A stretch of 64,000 nucleotides of DNA, taken from contig NZ_CP154260.1 of NCBI RefSeq assembly GCF_039545795.1, positions 2,919,001-2,983,000 of the forward strand, in the 5' to 3' direction. The stretch comes from Chitinophaga niabensis. GTDB lineage: Bacteria > Bacteroidota > Bacteroidia > Chitinophagales > Chitinophagaceae. Shown piece after piece: positions 26,846 to 35,270 of the stretch. The translations under genes and the position numbers were made by a program. Positions within the stretch are counted from its first letter, which is position 1. The number at the start of each line of letters is the position of its first letter. Under the pieces are notes generated by a model. It was not told the origin of the DNA, did no database searches, and saw only the letters and a list, made by a program, of their open reading frames with translations.

Positions 26846-27997
26846 TTATTTTTTTCCGATACTATTCGGATTCATCCAATCATCGGTTTTATCATACAGG
26901 AGCTGAAACAAACTACGTTGTGTAAGAATGAAGCGGGCCTGCAGCGTCATACCTTTTTTCAGTTTGCCTTTCACGCCACTGGCGGTACGCACTTCCGTAT
27001 CGGCAAACTCACATCTTACTTTAAATACAGGCTGGTTATCCACGAGCGTGAAATCATTATCTACAGATTGCACAGTACCTTCCACCACACCCCATTCATT
27101 ATAATTAAAAGCATCTACCTGGAACTTCACCGGCATGCCTGCTTTGAGGTAACCAATATCTTTGGGAGAAACGAGGCATTCTGCTACCAGGTTGGAATCA
27201 GGAGAAATAGTCCCCATCAGCTCACCCACCTGTACATACCCACCTGCATACCTTCCGCTGAACTGTTGCAGGGTACCACTTACCGGGGCTTTGATCAGGT
27301 TCCATTCCTTTTGTTTTTCCAGTTGCGCGGCATCTGCCTGCAGGCGGCTGCTCTCTGATCTGTAGCGGCTTAATTCTTCCTGCCAGGCACTGCGCTGCTG
27401 CTGTACAGAAGAGCGGTACACGGCCACACTTTTATCATATTCATATTGTTTATCGCGCAGTTCTTTTTCCGCAATTACTTTATCTGCGAAGAGTTTTTTA
27501 TACATGTCCAGGTCACTTTGCAGCTTGCGCATGGTGGCCTGCTGTTCATTCAGTGTGGACATAAAGCGGGAGTATTGCTGCTGGTAGAGGGCAGACTGTA
27601 ATCCGCCGCCACCGCCGCCGGAGGCCAGGCGGGACAGGTCGTTCACATAGGATTCCCGTTGTTTGAGTTCAAAGGAGTTTTGCAGGAGTTTGCTGTTGCT
27701 GATGTCTTCCTGCAGGCGCAGGATCAGCTGGCCTTTTTGAACGTGCTGCCCTTCTGTTACCATCACTTCTTCTATAGTGCCGGCAATCAGGCTGCGTAAT
27801 TCATTCTTTTCTGTGATCGGGCGTACAATACCGCCGGACTTCACGGAAACATCTACTTTAATAAAAGGTAAGGCAAGTATGCTGACCAGCACTGCCAGGA
27901 GAACCGTTGTATAGATCACCTGCGTTCTTACCTGCACACGGGGTAACCATGTAAAGGTAGAATGCTCAATGACCTCCACTGGAAAGAGTTGAGGCAT
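26846..27997 (-). CDS. HlyD/periplasmic adaptor subunit of the C39 exporter
   Basis: 383-residue membrane-fusion protein. One N-terminal membrane segment (VIYTTVLLAVLVSILALPFI, about residues 28-47) is followed by the lipoyl/barrel-sandwich half-motif GGIVRPITEKNELRSLIAGTIEEVMVTEGQHVQKGQ. A long coiled-coil hairpin (about 100-230, rich in Q, E and R) and the second lipoyl half LIKAPVSGTLQQFSG (about 235) come next, then a beta-barrel domain. It links the inner-membrane exporter to an outer-membrane channel, so the exported peptide should leave the cell in one step. No TolC-like gene is adjacent. Confidence 0.92.
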   Translation of the reverse strand: MPQLFPVEVIEHSTFTWLPRVQVRTQVIYTTVLLAVLVSILALPFIKVDVSVKSGGIVRPITEKNELRSLIAGTIEEVMVTEGQHVQKGQLILRLQEDISNSKLLQNSFELKQRESYVNDLSRLASGGGGGGLQSALYQQQYSRFMSTLNEQQATMRKLQSDLDMYKKLFADKVIAEKELRDKQYEYDKSVAVYRSSVQQQRSAWQEELSRYRSESSRLQADAAQLEKQKEWNLIKAPVSGTLQQFSGRYAGGYVQVGELMGTISPDSNLVAECLVSPKDIGYLKAGMPVKFQVDAFNYNEWGVVEGTVQSVDNDFTLVDNQPVFKVRCEFADTEVRTASGVKGKLKKGMTLQARFILTQRSLFQLLYDKTDDWMNPNSIGKK

Positions 27998-28096
27998 GCA
28001 ACAAATTTCAATAATGAAAAATGATGCTTAACGGTTCAGATAGGTGAAATCCTGCTTAGAGATTGAATAGCAATTTACAAATATTTATTGAAACTC

Positions 28097-28561
28097 CTAT
28101 GCTCCCTGTTCATATCCCACATCTACGAGTAAACCTCCGCCATCCGCAGCAGCGGTGGCCAGTTCATCGCAACGGTTGTTTTCCGGGTTGGTGGCATGGC
28201 CTTTTACCCATTGGAATTTCACCTTTTGCCTTTTGAAGGCAGGAATAAAACGTTCCCAGAGATCACGGTTCTTTTTGTCTTTGAAGCCAGTCTTTACCCA
28301 GCTCCATAACCAGCCTTTTTCAACAGAGTTCACCACGTATTGGCTGTCAGTATAAATAACAACGGAGAGCCCGTCTTTTGTAAGCGTTTCCAATGCAACG
28401 ATCACGGCCAGCAACTCCATGCGGTTATTGGTGGTCATCCTGTACCCCTGTGATAATTCCTTTCTTACCTTTCCCCAAAGGAGCACAATGCCATAACCGC
28501 CTCTGCCGGGATTACCACGGGCGGCGCCATCTGTATATATAATAAGTTGCTGAGTCGTCAA
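28097..28561 (-). CDS. rnhA: Ribonuclease HI
   Basis: 154-residue enzyme that cuts the RNA strand of RNA-DNA hybrids. The four catalytic residues are visible: Asp in IIYTDGAARGNPGRGGYG (D11), Glu in NNRMELLAVIVALE, Asp in VIYTDSQYVVNS, and the C-terminal Asp in ENNRCDELATAAA. The basic handle region is present as WSWVKTGFKDKKNRDLW, and VKGHATNP carries the mobile active-site His. Length is normal. A -7 element (TACATTTG, minus strand 28597-28590) lies about 30 bases before the start. Confidence 0.95.
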   Translation of the reverse strand: MTTQQLIIYTDGAARGNPGRGGYGIVLLWGKVRKELSQGYRMTTNNRMELLAVIVALETLTKDGLSVVIYTDSQYVVNSVEKGWLWSWVKTGFKDKKNRDLWERFIPAFKRQKVKFQWVKGHATNPENNRCDELATAAADGGGLLVDVGYEQGA

Positions 28562-28606
28562 AATCCCTGGTTTTCGTTTTAAGGGAGCAAATGTAATACT
28601 TCTCCC

Positions 28607-30244
28607 TTACACCTGTATCACCCCTGTGCGGAACGTTTCGGCAACAGGTGCATGGTTACAGGCTTTCAGGCATTCTGCCACAATCTTCCTGGTGTTCACC
28701 GGTTCAATGATCTCATCCACCCATAACCTTGCGGCGGCATAATAGGGAGTGGTTTGTGCATTATACCTGTCTGTGATATCCTTCAGCAATTTCTCTTCTG
28801 CTTCCGGTGTGATCACTTCTCCTTTTGCTTTGAGGGAAGCTACCTGGATCTGCAACAATGTTTTGGCGGCCTGCTCTCCTCCCATCACCGCTATTTTTGC
28901 ATTCGGCCATGCAAAGATGAAACGCGGGTCGTAGGCTTTTCCGCACATCGCGTAATTACCTGCGCCATAAGAGTTGCCAATGATCACGGTGATCTTGGGT
29001 ACTACGGAATTTGCTACGGCATTCACCAGTTTAGCGCCGTCTTTAATAATACCGGCATGTTCACTTCTGCTGCCCACCATAAAACCCGTTACATCCTGTA
29101 AAAAGAGCAGGGGTATTTTCTTTTGGTTACAGTTCATGATAAAACGTGCCGCTTTATCTGCGCTGTCGTTATAGATCACGCCACCCATCTGCATCTCTCC
29201 TTTTTTGCTCTTCACTATCTTGCGCTGGTTGGCTACTATACCTACGGCCCAGCCTTCTATACGGGCGTATCCGCAAAGGATGGTTTTACCATAATCTTCT
29301 TTGTATTCATCAAACACAGAGCCGTCCACCAAACGTTTGATCACTTCATGTACGTCATATGACTTTGAGCTGTCCACCGGAATGATGCCATATAATTCAT
29401 CTGCAGATTTCAGGGGAGCTACAGGGGTTATATGATCAAATCCCGCATCCGCAGGTTTTCCCAGCCGGGACACAATCTGTTTGATCCGGTCCAGGCATTC
29501 CGCTTCTGTTTTGAACTTATAATCTGCAATACCAGAGATCTCTGTATGGGTAACGGCGCCGCCTAGTGTTTCTGCGTCCACATCTTCCCCAATGGCAGCT
29601 TTAACGAGGTAAGGCCCTGCCAGGAAAATGGAGCCGTTGCCTTCCACCATTAACACCTCATCACTCATAATAGGAAGATAGGCGCCACCGGCTACACAGC
29701 TACCCATTACCGCAGCTATCTGCGTGATGCCCATGGCACTCATTTTAGCATTGTTCCGGAAGATCCTGCCAAAGTGTTCTTTATCCGGGAATATTTCGTC
29801 CTGCATGGGAAGGTATACCCCTGCGCTATCTACCAGGTAAATAACCGGCAGGTGGTTTTCCATGGCTATTTCCTGCAGGCGGAGGTTCTTTTTACCGGTG
29901 AGCGGGAACCAGGCCCCTGCTTTCACCGTCATATCGTTGGCTATGATCATGCACTGCCGGCCACTTACATAACCTAATCCGGCTACAGTGCCTCCTGCAG
30001 GGCATCCTCCATGCTCGGGGTACATTTCATAAGCCGTAAATGCACCAATTTCTGTAAAGGGGGTATTCTTGTCAGTCAGGTAGTCGATACGCTCGCGGAC
30101 AGTCATTTTACCACGCTGGCGAAGTTTCTCTATACTTTTCTTTCCGCCGCCCTGTTCAATCACCGATAAACGTTGTTTCATGGTGCTGACCAGCCTGCGC
30201 ATATGGTCTTCATTCTTATTAAATTCCAATTGCTGTTCCTCCAT
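28607..30244 (-). CDS. Acyl-CoA carboxylase beta subunit (carboxyltransferase)
   Basis: 545-residue carboxyltransferase of the propionyl-/methylcrotonyl-CoA carboxylase beta type. The N-terminal crotonase half contains GCPAGGTVAGLGYVSGRQ, an acyl-CoA oxyanion region and VMGSCVAGGAYLPIMSDE. The second half has FLQDVTGFMVGSRSEHAGI and the conserved GNSYGAGNYAMCGKAYDP. The overall length and GVYLPMQDEIFPDKEHFGRIFRN-type motif are closest to methylcrotonyl-CoA carboxylase beta, suggesting leucine catabolism; propionyl-CoA carboxylase is the alternative. It needs a biotin-carrying alpha subunit, which is not encoded in the window. It stands alone. Confidence 0.88.
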   Translation of the reverse strand: MEEQQLEFNKNEDHMRRLVSTMKQRLSVIEQGGGKKSIEKLRQRGKMTVRERIDYLTDKNTPFTEIGAFTAYEMYPEHGGCPAGGTVAGLGYVSGRQCMIIANDMTVKAGAWFPLTGKKNLRLQEIAMENHLPVIYLVDSAGVYLPMQDEIFPDKEHFGRIFRNNAKMSAMGITQIAAVMGSCVAGGAYLPIMSDEVLMVEGNGSIFLAGPYLVKAAIGEDVDAETLGGAVTHTEISGIADYKFKTEAECLDRIKQIVSRLGKPADAGFDHITPVAPLKSADELYGIIPVDSSKSYDVHEVIKRLVDGSVFDEYKEDYGKTILCGYARIEGWAVGIVANQRKIVKSKKGEMQMGGVIYNDSADKAARFIMNCNQKKIPLLFLQDVTGFMVGSRSEHAGIIKDGAKLVNAVANSVVPKITVIIGNSYGAGNYAMCGKAYDPRFIFAWPNAKIAVMGGEQAAKTLLQIQVASLKAKGEVITPEAEEKLLKDITDRYNAQTTPYYAAARLWVDEIIEPVNTRKIVAECLKACNHAPVAETFRTGVIQV

Positions 30245-30340
30245 AAAGTGGTAGATATTTGATTAAAAATAAGGGAAATGGAGGAAATGGCCTGCTAATT
30301 GTGAAATGGTGATTGGAATCATATCATTGGAAGAAACCTA

Positions 30341-30348
30341 TAACTTTA
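30341..30348 (+). promoter_or_regulatory. -7 promoter element abutting the DinB-like start codon
   Basis: TAACTTTA (30341-30348) is close to TAnnTTTG and ends 4 bases before the ATG at 30353, which predicts a leaderless mRNA. Confidence 0.4.
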
Positions 30349-30352
30349 CAGC

Positions 30353-30811
30353 ATGTCCACACTCATCGTATTATCGGAATCATTGCAGCATATCTACCAC
30401 GGTCAGCCCTGGCTGGAGGTAACCGTTATGGAGCATTTGCAGGAAACAGATGCAGTACAGGCATCTAAACGGATAGGCGGCTCCCACAATATCTGGGAGC
30501 TGGTGAACCACCTGATCTGGTGGAACAAGAACGTGATCCGCAAACTATATGGGGAAGCACCTGATCAGGACGGAGACCTGCCCGATTTCTATTTCCCTGA
30601 AAATCACGGGGAAAATAACTGGCAGGCCACCTTAAACCGCCTGGAACATTCCATCACCGAAATGGTGGAAACCGTCAGGAACTTCCCTGAGGAAAAGCTA
30701 TTCACGCCGGTGCCCAACACCCAGCACAATGCCTATTATTATATACAGGGCGTATTGCAGCATGTGCCCTACCATCTGGGGCAGATAGTACTGCTAAGGA
30801 AATATGCTTAA
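30353..30811 (+). CDS. DinB family metal-binding protein
   Basis: 152-residue four-helix-bundle protein of the DinB/YfiT superfamily. The three metal-binding histidines are recognisable: one in the HNIWELVNHLIWWNKNVI segment (about residues 44-60), and two in the C-terminal YYIQGVLQHVPYHLGQIVLL (about 130-149). The motif spacing is that of the family, whose members act as thiol-dependent S-transferases or have unknown roles. Single gene with its own strong terminator (30817-30850). Biochemical function here unknown. Confidence 0.85.
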   Translation: MSTLIVLSESLQHIYHGQPWLEVTVMEHLQETDAVQASKRIGGSHNIWELVNHLIWWNKNVIRKLYGEAPDQDGDLPDFYFPENHGENNWQATLNRLEHSITEMVETVRNFPEEKLFTPVPNTQHNAYYYIQGVLQHVPYHLGQIVLLRKYA

Positions 30812-30816
30812 AATGA

Positions 30817-30850
30817 TAAAACGCCGCTGATCAGCGGCGTTTCTTTTTTA
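30817..30850 (+). terminator. Terminator after the DinB-like gene
   Basis: The perfect palindrome ACGCCGCTGATCAGCGGCGT (30821-30840), preceded by AAAA and followed by TTCTTTTTTA, forms a strong rho-independent terminator. Confidence 0.85.
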
Positions 30851-30949
30851 CATAGGAGATGGTTAAAAAGTACTATTGGTGGTTCAGTATTCAATATATA
30901 GTTTTATTTTCAATATTGAAATCCAAATTAACCGCCAAATTATCTTGCC

Positions 30950-32101
30950 ATGCATCGAATTTATTCAATTGACGTTTTGCGGGGACTGATTATGATCATT
31001 ATGGCGTTAGACCATGTACGTGACTTCTTTCACGTATCTGCGATGACGAGTGATCCCTTGGACCTGGAAACAACAAACCCCGCTCTCTATTTCACCCGGT
31101 GGATCACCCATTTTTGTGCCCCGTTGTTTGTTTTTCTCTCCGGTTTATCCGTTCATCTGATGAATGGCAGGAAAAGTAAAGCTGCCATCGCTAAATACTT
31201 ATTTACGCGTGGTCTCTGGCTCGTGTTCATAGAAGTCACCGTTGTATCTTTTGGTCTTACTTTCAACCCTTTAATGAACACGCTCATCCTGCAGGTGATC
31301 TGGGCCATCGGTGTAAGTTTCCTGGCTTTATCCTTATTAGTGTTCCTGCCATGGCAGGCCGTACTGGGCATAGGTTTGCTGATCACCCTCGGCCATAACC
31401 TGCTGGATACCGCAGGCCATAGCATGTTCATGGAGTTTGCGCACAATTCCAATTTCACCTATTACCAGCTCTTTCCGGGTCATGGTGTGATCATAGTCTA
31501 TCCTTTCCTTCCATGGATAGGTATTCTGCTGATGGGTTACGGGTTGGGCAGGATCTTTCAGCAGGATGTACCTGTTGCAACACGCCGCAGGATATTGCTC
31601 ACAGCAGGATCAACCATGGTGCTGCTCTTCTTTGTACTCAGAGGTATTAATGCATACGGCGATCCCCGTACCTGGGCCTCCCAGGTTACTGCATTGAAAA
31701 CATTCTATTCTTTCATGAACGTAACTAAATACCCGCCATCCCTGATGTACTCGCTGATCACGATAGGGATAGGACTCCTGGCCCTGGCTGCTTTGGAACA
31801 TGCACGCGGAAAACTGGCAGATATCGCGAAAGTATATGGCAGTGTTCCTTTCTTCTACTACATCCTGCATTTTTATATCATTCACAGCTTATGTGTGATC
31901 GTATTCTTTGCATCAGGATATGGTACAGATCAGATCGTGAGCATGCAGACGCTGTTTTTATTCCGGCCACCGGAGTTCGGTTTTTCGTTATGGGTAGTGT
32001 ATATTATCTGGATAGCTGTGGTGGCTGTTTTGTACCGGCCCTGCAAATGGTTCTCTCAGTATAAGCGAACGCATAAACAATGGTGGTTAAGCTACCTTTA
32101 A
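30950..32101 (+). CDS. DUF1624 (HGSNAT-like) integral membrane acyltransferase
   Basis: 383-residue protein with about ten hydrophobic helices. It begins with YSIDVLRGLIMIIMALDHVRDFF, the hallmark DUF1624/heparan-alpha-glucosaminide N-acetyltransferase motif (RG and DH residues). ITHFCAPLFVFLSGLS and FPGHGVIIVYPFLPWIGILLMGYG are the next conserved regions. In the eukaryotic homologue, acetyl groups are carried across the membrane to glycans; a similar acyl transfer to envelope glycans is the likely role here, but the substrate is not known. Its stop codon overlaps that of the convergent MarR-GNAT gene by 4 bases. Confidence 0.82.
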   Translation: MHRIYSIDVLRGLIMIIMALDHVRDFFHVSAMTSDPLDLETTNPALYFTRWITHFCAPLFVFLSGLSVHLMNGRKSKAAIAKYLFTRGLWLVFIEVTVVSFGLTFNPLMNTLILQVIWAIGVSFLALSLLVFLPWQAVLGIGLLITLGHNLLDTAGHSMFMEFAHNSNFTYYQLFPGHGVIIVYPFLPWIGILLMGYGLGRIFQQDVPVATRRRILLTAGSTMVLLFFVLRGINAYGDPRTWASQVTALKTFYSFMNVTKYPPSLMYSLITIGIGLLALAALEHARGKLADIAKVYGSVPFFYYILHFYIIHSLCVIVFFASGYGTDQIVSMQTLFLFRPPEFGFSLWVVYIIWIAVVAVLYRPCKWFSQYKRTHKQWWLSYL

Positions 32102-33024
32102 CGCAACTTTAGTTCATATCTTTCTTCATACAGGTCCTGCCCCCAGATGCGCTGTGGTATGGAAGCTGTTTTAACAAAACCGGCTTTTGCATACATGCTG
32201 CCTGCTGTAGTTTGCTGATGTGTGGTGAGCAGGTAAACGGACCTGAAATTTTGTTGCCTGCAAAAAGCCATGGCTTCGCTCATGAGCTTTTTGCCAAGGC
32301 CCATACCCCTGAATTCAGGCCGGAGCAGGAACCAGCGTAATTGTGCCACACCTCTCCCTTTCCCGATGATCGCAATCATCCCCACTAGTTCTCCGTAACA
32401 ATGTGCCAGCCAAACCCTGTCCCTTGCAGGATCATAGGTTTGCATGAATTCATAGAGGGTTTGGGTAACATAGGTTTCAAATGCCAGATCGTATTGATAC
32501 TCCTGTGCATAGAGGATGCCATGTAAACGGATCATATCTCCAATATCTCCCGGCTGCAGGCCATGGCGAATAACCACATCTTCCAGTGTGGGTGAACTGC
32601 CGGGCGCTTTCAGGAGATTGCGGAGGATACTCATGGAGTTGGCTATTTTTTCCTGTTGCGCCGGTGCCAGGTTTTTCAGCATTTCGCGGATCTGCTCGTT
32701 GGAAAGTTCATTCATCCCTGCCATCAGTTTCTTACCACGGGCCGTTAACTGCAAATAATAAGAACGGCCGTCTTCCGGCAAAGGATGTTTGAGGATCAAT
32801 CCTTTCTTTTCAAAATTGCGCAGGATCCTGCTGAGGTACCCCGCGTCTATCTGCAAAGCCTCCCGGATGCCGGTAGCCGTGGTCTGCCCGTTAAAATCTA
32901 TTTCGTAAAGCACCCTGATGTCCGTCAATGAATAGTCCGTATCAAAGAAGTGCTGCTGCAGTAATCCCAGTTGCTTAGTATAATACCGGTTGAACTGGCG
33001 GATGTTGGAAATAAGCTGGTCCAT
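32098..33024 (-). CDS. MarR-type regulator fused to a GNAT acetyltransferase
   Basis: 308-residue two-domain protein. Residues 1-140 are a winged-helix MarR domain (SLTDIRVLYEIDFNGQTTATGIREALQIDAGYLSRILRNFEKKGLI with HPLPEDGRSYYLQLT as wing). Residues about 165-308 are a GNAT fold with acetyl-CoA-binding motif RPEFRGMGLGKKLM and CRQQNFRSVYLLTTHQQTTAGSMYAKAGF. Such fusions are common in bacteria; the acetyl substrate is unknown. An extended frame to 33057 exists, but the ATG at 33024 fits the MarR N-terminus and lies 5 bases after a -7 promoter element, inside a palindromic operator region, so the protein probably represses itself. Confidence 0.9.
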   Translation of the reverse strand: MDQLISNIRQFNRYYTKQLGLLQQHFFDTDYSLTDIRVLYEIDFNGQTTATGIREALQIDAGYLSRILRNFEKKGLILKHPLPEDGRSYYLQLTARGKKLMAGMNELSNEQIREMLKNLAPAQQEKIANSMSILRNLLKAPGSSPTLEDVVIRHGLQPGDIGDMIRLHGILYAQEYQYDLAFETYVTQTLYEFMQTYDPARDRVWLAHCYGELVGMIAIIGKGRGVAQLRWFLLRPEFRGMGLGKKLMSEAMAFCRQQNFRSVYLLTTHQQTTAGSMYAKAGFVKTASIPQRIWGQDLYEERYELKLR

Positions 33025-33028
33025 ACTG

Positions 33029-33084
33029 CAAATATAATAATTAGTTGTTTTTGTCAACTAATTTATTTGACAAAGGCAACTATT
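33029..33084 (-). promoter_or_regulatory. Promoter and palindromic operator of the MarR-GNAT gene
   Basis: Minus-strand -7 element TATATTTG (33036-33029) lies 18 bases from a TTG -33 element contained in a perfect inverted repeat: AATTAGTTG (33039-33047), spacer of 7, CAACTAATT (33055-33063). A third half-site CAACTATTT (33076-33084) lies one period further. A dimeric regulator bound here would cover the -33 region and block RNA polymerase. The -7 element ends 5 bases before the ATG. Confidence 0.65.
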
Positions 33085-33184
33085 TATTTGCGTATTAATA
33101 CCTATCGTAAAAACGTATTAATTACCTGTTCTAAAAAGCATCTTAAACGTTACTTGCATCAGAATCACCCCAAATTCAATTTCT

Positions 33185-33892
33185 ATGAAACAAATTATTT
33201 GCATAACGGCCGTATTGCTCATGCTCTTTGCAGTAGCCTGTATACGGAAGACCGGGCAATCCACTTCTTTCACTGTTTCAACAGATATTTCCTCCCCCGG
33301 GGAAATTGTACTCATTCAATTCTCTGATACCACAGAAGTAGATACCAGCGGTATGGAAGTGAGCTTTGGAAAAGAAGCGGCCCTCATTACCGGGCTGGGC
33401 CAGCAGGGAGATCTTGCTGTGCTGGTACCGGATGCGCCTGCCGGAAAAGTAAAACTGCAGGTAAAGCGGAAAGATAAAATTCTGGGCGAATCAGAATTCA
33501 CGATCCAGGATAACTCCGCTAAATCCATCGCCTTCAGTATGCAGGGCAAAGAGTTTAGGGTACTCACCAGCAAAGGCACCAATAATGCCGTAGAACAATA
33601 CCAGGGCACAGAAGGCCGCATGCTGGCATTTGATGTACTGGATGCAAAAGGCGCACTGGTAATGACGGGCACGGTAGCACATCCCGGCGCCATGGAAGTA
33701 TTTGTGGAACCCAAAGTGATCCACCGGGAATCCATGCATGAACACATGCCTTCCTTCTTTTCCATTACCATCCCCAATGCAAAAGGAAAGCTCACGATCA
33801 AATTCTATGAGCCAGACAGTAACCTGAGCATTACTTCCGGTAATTTCAGCAGCGCACGCAAATTAATTTCCGAAGTAACCTTTAATAACTAA
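33185..33892 (+). CDS. Hypothetical lipoprotein with Ig/IPT-like region
   Basis: 235-residue protein with lipoprotein signal MKQIICITAVLLMLFAVAC (Cys19 lipidated). Residues 25-105 resemble an IPT/TIG-like beta-sandwich (SPGEIVLIQFSDTTEVDTSGMEVSFGKEAALI, VLVPDAPAGKVKLQVKRKDKI); the rest is beta-rich without a recognised domain. It is 19 bases upstream of the M64 peptidase and likely co-transcribed, so the two may work together outside the cytoplasm, for example as a surface-anchored partner. The IPT-like call is by pattern only. Confidence 0.7.
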   Translation: MKQIICITAVLLMLFAVACIRKTGQSTSFTVSTDISSPGEIVLIQFSDTTEVDTSGMEVSFGKEAALITGLGQQGDLAVLVPDAPAGKVKLQVKRKDKILGESEFTIQDNSAKSIAFSMQGKEFRVLTSKGTNNAVEQYQGTEGRMLAFDVLDAKGALVMTGTVAHPGAMEVFVEPKVIHRESMHEHMPSFFSITIPNAKGKLTIKFYEPDSNLSITSGNFSSARKLISEVTFNN

Positions 33893-33911
33893 CCCCTAAA
33901 TCTCTTTCATC

Positions 33912-35195
33912 ATGAAAACACTTGTTAAAGGATTATGCGTGTTGTTGATCTTAATATCCGTTCGCGTAAGCGGTGCTATCAATATACAAAGGAATGGGGC
34001 CCTCAACTACACACCCATACTTAATAACGGTTCTGCTTCTGTGAAATACGATATCGTATTTGTAGGTGACGGATTCACCGCTGCACAACAGGCTGCTTTC
34101 AATACAGCGGTAGATCAAGCCGTTCAGGCATTACGCAATCTTCAACCCTATGGCAGCAGAATGTGTGCCTTTAATATCTGGCGCGTGAATGTGGTGTCTG
34201 CCCAATCCGGCGTAGACCATCCCGCAGATGGGGTTTTCGTTAACACGGAACTGGATTGCCGGTATGGTAATCCCGCAGCCATGGAAGCGGAAAGATGTAT
34301 CACCAGCAGTTCTCCTGCTAAATGTTATGAAGCAGGCAATTTTGCCCCCGCAGCAGATGCCGTATTTGTATTAGTGAATGATACGCAATGGGGCGGTTGT
34401 GCCGGAGGGCTTGTTTTCTCTTCTATCTCTGAAGGTTTTGCCGGTATCATTACGCATGAATTAGGACATAAAGTAGGCGGGCTCGCAGATGAATACGATT
34501 GTTACATGTGCGATGGTTCAGATGATAACCGCACCTACCAGGCAGCCTGGGGAGAACCTGCTGCCAAAAACCTCACCATCAATACAAACCGCGCCACTAT
34601 CAAATGGGGTTCATTCATTAATGCAGCTACTCCCCTTCCTACCACTTCCAACGTACCTGCAGGTGTAGTAGGATTATGGGAAGGCGGCGGATACTACCGT
34701 TTTGGTATTTACCGTGCGCAGTTCAACTGCCAGATGCGTGATCTCAATGAGTTCTGTGCAGCCTGTAACCAGGAAATGAATGTCATCCTTACCGGAAAAT
34801 GTACACCCTGTGAAATTGATCCGGCAGGTTTACTCTGCGCCATCCTCAAAAACCTGGACCGCTTTAAATGGATCAACTGGCGCTGTAGGTTCCGCTGGCC
34901 AATTCCAGGCTGCCCCTTCTGCCCGCCGGATTTCAACAGGGATGATATTATCCGTGTGGTACTGGAAGGTATCGATCCCCGTGAGTTCAATATATCAGTG
35001 ATCGATGCCACCGGTAAAGTAGTAACCATGGGCCAGGGTTCTGAAAAAGGCATAGAACTTTCCTTTAGCCGTAAATCAGGCAGTAAAACCAATTACTTCG
35101 TGGAAGTATCTGCCAAAAGTGAAGCCAGCCAGGGTAAAGTGTCTACTATCAAAACCAACCTGTTCATCAACAACAAAGAGGTGGCGATGTACTAA
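33912..35195 (+). CDS. M64 family metallopeptidase, secreted
   Basis: 427-residue protein with a cleavable signal (MKTLVKGLCVLLILISVRVSGA) and an M64-like catalytic domain. YDIVFVGDGFTAAQQAAF at about residues 44-62 is the typical N-terminal strand. The zinc motif THELGHKVGGLADEYDC (H182, E183, H186, E194) matches the HExxHxxGxxDEY signature of IgA-type M64 peptidases. Many cysteines (CYMC, CQMRD, CAACNQ, CTPCE) suggest disulfides. The last 100 residues form a beta-rich domain of unknown role. The protein likely cleaves extracellular proteins; its target is unknown. Confidence 0.85.
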   Translation: MKTLVKGLCVLLILISVRVSGAINIQRNGALNYTPILNNGSASVKYDIVFVGDGFTAAQQAAFNTAVDQAVQALRNLQPYGSRMCAFNIWRVNVVSAQSGVDHPADGVFVNTELDCRYGNPAAMEAERCITSSSPAKCYEAGNFAPAADAVFVLVNDTQWGGCAGGLVFSSISEGFAGIITHELGHKVGGLADEYDCYMCDGSDDNRTYQAAWGEPAAKNLTINTNRATIKWGSFINAATPLPTTSNVPAGVVGLWEGGGYYRFGIYRAQFNCQMRDLNEFCAACNQEMNVILTGKCTPCEIDPAGLLCAILKNLDRFKWINWRCRFRWPIPGCPFCPPDFNRDDIIRVVLEGIDPREFNISVIDATGKVVTMGQGSEKGIELSFSRKSGSKTNYFVEVSAKSEASQGKVSTIKTNLFINNKEVAMY

Positions 35196-35246
35196 ATAAT
35201 TTTTTTTCCTTTCCAATAGTTAGAAGCATAATTCCTGAATGCCCGA

Positions 35247-35270
35247 GGGCCCGGATCTACCGGGCCTTCT
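35247..35270 (+). terminator. Possible hairpin between the M64 and M1 peptidase genes
   Basis: GGCCCGG-ATCTA-CCGGGCC (35248-35266) forms a tight 7-bp stem that overlaps the stop codon of the convergent M1 gene. It is followed on the plus strand only by TTCTCTTTC, so termination is plausible but weak. Confidence 0.35.
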
